Assembly (NCBI GenBank): GCA_965283695.1
Contig: CBDIPP010000005.1
Coordinates: forward strand, 62,001 to 126,000
Length of the DNA stretch: 64,000 nucleotides
From: Mf105b01 sp965283695
Lineage (GTDB): Bacteria > Pseudomonadota > Alphaproteobacteria > Parvibaculales > Parvibaculaceae
Reading direction: 5' to 3'
Positions 61,253 to 64,000 of this stretch are shown here, piece after piece; the stretch's first letter is position 1, and each line of letters starts with the position of its first letter. The notes below the pieces were generated by a model. That model did no database searches. It was given only the letters and a program-made list of their open reading frames with translations, and was not told the DNA's origin. Position numbers and translations under genes: made by a program.

Positions 61253-61846
61253 TCAGACGATCGAGCAGGCATCATCGAAGGCAAGGCGCGGCGAACGCTC
61301 AAACATTTCTCTGCTCGCGTCGCCATAGCCGATATTGCAGATGAAGTTTGCCTTCACTTTACCGCCGGGAAAGAAAGCCTCGTTGACCATATCAGGTACG
61401 AAGCCAGACATGGGTCCGCAATCAAGGCCGAGCGAGCGAGCAGCGATCATAAAATACGCGCCTTGCAGGCTGGAGTTGCGAAAGGCAGTTTCCTGAATGA
61501 GCGGATCGTTGCCTGCAAACCAGTTGCGCGCGTCCGGGTTATGCGGAAAGAGCTCAGGGATCTTGTCGAAGAACTCAAGATCATAGCCAATGATTGCGCA
61601 AGCCGGTGCTTCCTTGGTCTTGCCCTGGTTCTGCGGCAAGAGCGCCGGCATCAGTTTTTCTTTGGCTTCATCAGAGCGCACAAAGACAATCCGGGCAGGC
61701 GAACAATTCGCACTGGTCGGCCCCATTTTCATGAGGTCATACAATTCTTTCAGCGTGTCGTCGGAAACAGGTTTGTCCGTCCACGCATTAAATGATCTGG
61801 CGTCTCGGAAAATCGTATCCAGTGCTGCTCCGTCCAACGTCCCCAT
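61253..61846 (-). CDS. RutE-like nitroreductase (malonic semialdehyde reductase group)
   Basis: 197 residues from the ATG at 61846 with AAGGA six bases upstream; an ATG eight codons earlier is the alternative. FMN-binding elements: DARSFNAWTDKPV, MGPTSANCSPARIVFVRS, and LGLDCGPMSGFVPDMVNEAFF. It resembles RutE, but no rut operon is near, so the substrate is unknown. Confidence 0.88.
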   Translation of the reverse strand: MGTLDGAALDTIFRDARSFNAWTDKPVSDDTLKELYDLMKMGPTSANCSPARIVFVRSDEAKEKLMPALLPQNQGKTKEAPACAIIGYDLEFFDKIPELFPHNPDARNWFAGNDPLIQETAFRNSSLQGAYFMIAARSLGLDCGPMSGFVPDMVNEAFFPGGKVKANFICNIGYGDASREMFERSPRLAFDDACSIV

Positions 61847-61881
61847 AGTCTTTCCTTGTATTTGTGTCATCTGCGTCGCGA

Positions 61882-62436
61882 TTAGACCGCGCGGACTTCT
61901 TCGATTTCCGGCACGAAATGCTTCAGCATGTTTTCAACGCCGTGCTTGAGTGTCTGGGTTGATGCAGGGCACCCCGCACAGGCGCCGACCATGTTGAGAT
62001 AGACAATGCCTTTATCAAATCCCTGAAAGGTGATGTCTCCACCATCCTGCGCCACGACCGGGCGGACACGGGTGTCGAGCAGCTCTTTGATCTGGCCGAC
62101 GATCTCGGAATCATCTTCCGTCACTTCATTCGGGTCTGCGCTCGCCGCGCCATCGGTCATGAGCGGCGCACCTGACGTGAAGTGCTGCATGATGGCGCCA
62201 AGAAGGGCTGGCTTAATGTGCTGCCATTCCACGTCACCTTTGGTGATGGTGACAAAGTCCGCGCCAAAGAAGACCCCAGCAACACCATCCACGTCGAAGA
62301 GTGCTTTGGCCAGTGGTGACCGCTCAGCAGCCGTCGCATTTGGAAAATCAGCGGCATGGCCCTCACCCAGCACATCCTGACCGGGCAGGAATTTGAGGGT
62401 CGCGGGGTTTGGCGTAGATTCCGTCTGAATAAACAT
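61882..62436 (-). CDS. Nfu-type iron-sulfur cluster carrier (NifU C-terminal domain)
   Basis: 184 residues. The N-terminal Nfu domain (MFIQTESTPNPATLKFLPG) and the C-terminal NifU domain with CAGCP (GACAGCPAST), the cluster-binding CxxC. It transfers [4Fe-4S] clusters to target proteins. Typical alphaproteobacterial/mitochondrial NFU1 organisation. The Asp/Glu-rich linker between them is unremarkable. Confidence 0.94.
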   Translation of the reverse strand: MFIQTESTPNPATLKFLPGQDVLGEGHAADFPNATAAERSPLAKALFDVDGVAGVFFGADFVTITKGDVEWQHIKPALLGAIMQHFTSGAPLMTDGAASADPNEVTEDDSEIVGQIKELLDTRVRPVVAQDGGDITFQGFDKGIVYLNMVGACAGCPASTQTLKHGVENMLKHFVPEIEEVRAV

Positions 62437-62597
62437 GCGCCTGCTCCTTAAATTGCTTGGCCCTTGATATCCCTTTGATGAAAAAGGGTTTTTGGGCCGT
62501 TTCTCACCTCTAAATGGCGGAAATGGCGCCGGTATTCAAGCCCAACCAGTCTAGTCAGGTATTTCAGCACCTAAATCCGCTGGAAACAGGCAAAAAC

Positions 62598-63119
62598 TCA
62601 CGCCAGATCGTGGATTTCGTCTTCCGACAACGATCCTGGAACAACGGTCACAGGGATGGAGAAACCTGCCCCAACGCCTGCGGCTGCCATCTGCACCAGC
62701 GGGCCCGGGCCTTCTTTCCCTGTCCCGGCGGCCAACACCAGAATGGAAATGGCCGGGTCTTCCTTGATCATGGCCTTCACGATATCTGATTTTGTGCCTT
62801 CGCGGATTTCAAGCTCCGGCATGAGGCCCGATACTTCGTTCACCCGGGCTGCATGCCGATGAAGAATGCGTTCCGCTTCTTCCCGGGCCTCTTCTTTCAT
62901 GAGGTTTTCGACACCGAGCCAATGCTCAAATCCGCCAGGCTCAAGCGCTGCCAGCAAGACAAGGCCACCTTTTGTATGGCGCGCGCGGCGGGCGGCAAAA
63001 TGGATCGCCACTTCGCATTCAGATGTCTCATCAACGACGACCAGAAACTTCCGCCGCTTAATAGGGGCAGCGTCCGTGTCTTTCGCCATTTCTGTTTCTT
63101 TAGCTGTCATGTCAGACAT
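62598..63119 (-). CDS. Universal stress protein (UspA family)
   Basis: 173 residues from the ATG at 63119; a second ATG at 63110 is possible. After a polar N-terminus, the Usp fold begins RKFLVVVDETSECEVAIHFAARRA and ends with IPVTVVPGSLSEDEIHDLA. The Gly/Ser ATP loop is partly present (AAGTGKEGPGP), so nucleotide binding is uncertain. Between nfu and the DUF2333 gene, an arrangement typical of Rhizobiales. Confidence 0.88.
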   Translation of the reverse strand: MSDMTAKETEMAKDTDAAPIKRRKFLVVVDETSECEVAIHFAARRARHTKGGLVLLAALEPGGFEHWLGVENLMKEEAREEAERILHRHAARVNEVSGLMPELEIREGTKSDIVKAMIKEDPAISILVLAAGTGKEGPGPLVQMAAAGVGAGFSIPVTVVPGSLSEDEIHDLA

Positions 63120-63171
63120 GCTGCCATCGGTCAGGCGGCGCGTCTACGGCCAAAAACGCACCAAATCAGCG

Positions 63172-64000
63172 TTACTTCAAAAGAATGTTCGTGATTTCAC
63201 GAAGCTGGGTACGAGCGCGGAGCAGGTAGAAGCCCTGCGAGGCCAGATGGCTTGGCTGAATTTGTGCGTCGGGCGCGCCATTTACCACAACCATGGGAGA
63301 GAGCATGGCGGCTTTCAACATGCTGTCGAGCATTTGCTCCCAGGCACTGTTCAGCTCGCGCTCCGTGATGAGCGTGTCAAAATCTTTTCCCAGTGCGTCC
63401 AACAACAGATAGTAGGCGTAGAGCTGACCCTTCACATTGTAGAAGTGATCGTCGGCAGACGTGTCGATGAAGCTGCCGGAATTTTCGACGACAGCCTGGT
63501 CCAGCACAGCGGAGGACGACCCGATGTCGAGGGCGATGCGGTCAAGCGTCGCCATGAGGTTGTCACCACGGCGTTCAAAAACTGCTTCGCCGGAAGCCAG
63601 ACGCACATTGTATTTGAGCAGCGCGCTGCGGGCTTCGCGGTATTGCGCTTCGGACGAGGCGCGGGGCATGAGCGAGACGGACGGGTCCCAGACCCAAACG
63701 TCGCCTGCATATTGCAGCAAGCCAGAAGCGGATTGCAGATCCGGGTCAGCCTGGCTGGAGCCGCGTGTGCGACCCAATTGGTCGGTGAGTTCAAAGGAAA
63801 AGCGTGCCAACGCTGAGACCACACCCTGCTGATAGTTCGGCATATTGTCGAGGAAGGCCGACGGCACAAACCAAGGGTCGTTCGAGGTCCAGCGCTTGTC
63901 GTTCACTTCCCGCTGAATGAGCGCTGCCGTCATCGCTACAGCATGAGATCCGCCGGGCACAATATCTTCCGCTGCCGGACGGAAGTTCGGATCATCTTCG
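63172..64000 (-). CDS. DUF2333 family protein, N-terminus outside the window
   Basis: 276 residues are visible. The frame stays open to the window edge (reading EDDPNFRPAAEDIVPGG ahead of SHAVAM), so the first part is missing. The internal start-like GTG at 63960 is not the true start. Blocks such as NDPWFVPSAFLDNMPNYQQGV and GQLYAYYLLLDALGKDF identify DUF2333, a family of unknown function in alphaproteobacteria and others. The C-terminus is complete. Confidence 0.85.
   Translation of the reverse strand, partial: EDDPNFRPAAEDIVPGGSHAVAMTAALIQREVNDKRWTSNDPWFVPSAFLDNMPNYQQGVVSALARFSFELTDQLGRTRGSSQADPDLQSASGLLQYAGDVWVWDPSVSLMPRASSEAQYREARSALLKYNVRLASGEAVFERRGDNLMATLDRIALDIGSSSAVLDQAVVENSGSFIDTSADDHFYNVKGQLYAYYLLLDALGKDFDTLITERELNSAWEQMLDSMLKAAMLSPMVVVNGAPDAQIQPSHLASQGFYLLRARTQLREITNILLK

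Noticed and set aside
62866..63816. A 316-codon plus-strand frame opposite the Usp and DUF2333 genes
   Set aside because: Antisense shadow of two supported genes.
1..64000. tRNA, rRNA, insertion sequences or prophage genes
   Set aside because: None seen by eye; all long frames are chromosomal housekeeping or accessory genes. A tRNA search program was not available.

Overview
The window is a dense, gene-rich stretch of an alphaproteobacterial chromosome, most likely from the Hyphomicrobiales (Rhizobiales in the broad sense). Support comes from gene order: rpsT-dnaA-dnaN-recF-gyrB; mutM/ubiE-ubiB-coaBC-dut; irr/fabA-fabB-fabI; the rimP-nusA-ylxR-infB-rbfA-truB-rpsO-pnp series; and lnt-corC-ybeY-phoH-miaB-plsC-fur/mur-rimI-tsaB with a PhrR/PraR-type regulator between metK and lnt. 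The exact genus cannot be read from the sequence; a Parvibaculum-like relative is a guess. No rRNA, tRNA, prophage, insertion sequence or CRISPR array was seen. Almost everything is core housekeeping; the novelty is in the intergenic DNA.

Layout. 1-5460: end of an exported-protein gene, an SCO1 copper chaperone, a VOC protein, a YgjP-type metalloprotease, an anchored PPC-like beta protein and PBP1A. 5461-7630: leuA behind a leader with a good promoter, an apparently leaderless 16-residue peptide with clustered Leu codons, and stem-loops. 7681-18676 (minus): gyrB, a ClpP paralogue, recF, dnaN, dnaA, a rhodanese, rpsT, an enoyl-CoA hydratase and mutM, with an origin-like 0.57 kb gap between the rhodanese and rpsT. 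18822-25931 (plus): ubiE, ubiB, a saccharopine-dehydrogenase-like reductase, coaBC, dut, an Rrf2 regulator and cysK. 26050-31818: an HxlR regulator divergent from an SDR / HCCA-isomerase / thioesterase set, a MoeB-like E1 enzyme, a 2-hydroxyacid dehydrogenase and an SH3 protein. 31815-34918: rubrerythrin, a GlpC-like iron-sulfur protein and a DUF3501 protein behind a promoter abutting an Irr box, next to irr itself. 35217-38092: fabA-fabB-fabI. 38096-49865 (minus): a hydrolase, a DUF4893 protein, pnp, rpsO, truB, rbfA, infB, ylxR, nusA and rimP. 50044-64000 (minus): trmB, metK, phrR/praR, lnt, corC, ybeY, phoH, miaB, plsC, fur/mur, rimI, tsaB, a nitroreductase, nfu, a universal stress protein and a truncated DUF2333 gene.

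How it works together. The window joins replication initiation, transcription-translation-RNA turnover, envelope lipid and lipoprotein synthesis, and iron/peroxide homeostasis. The strongest unexplained signals are: (i) a six-copy, identically oriented, covarying double-stem repeat that sits at 3' ends of minus-strand genes and supplies the stop codon of three of them; (ii) the leuA leader; (iii) the Irr-boxed rubrerythrin/Fe-S/DUF3501 module; (iv) four tandem 27-bp hairpin units in the nusA leader.
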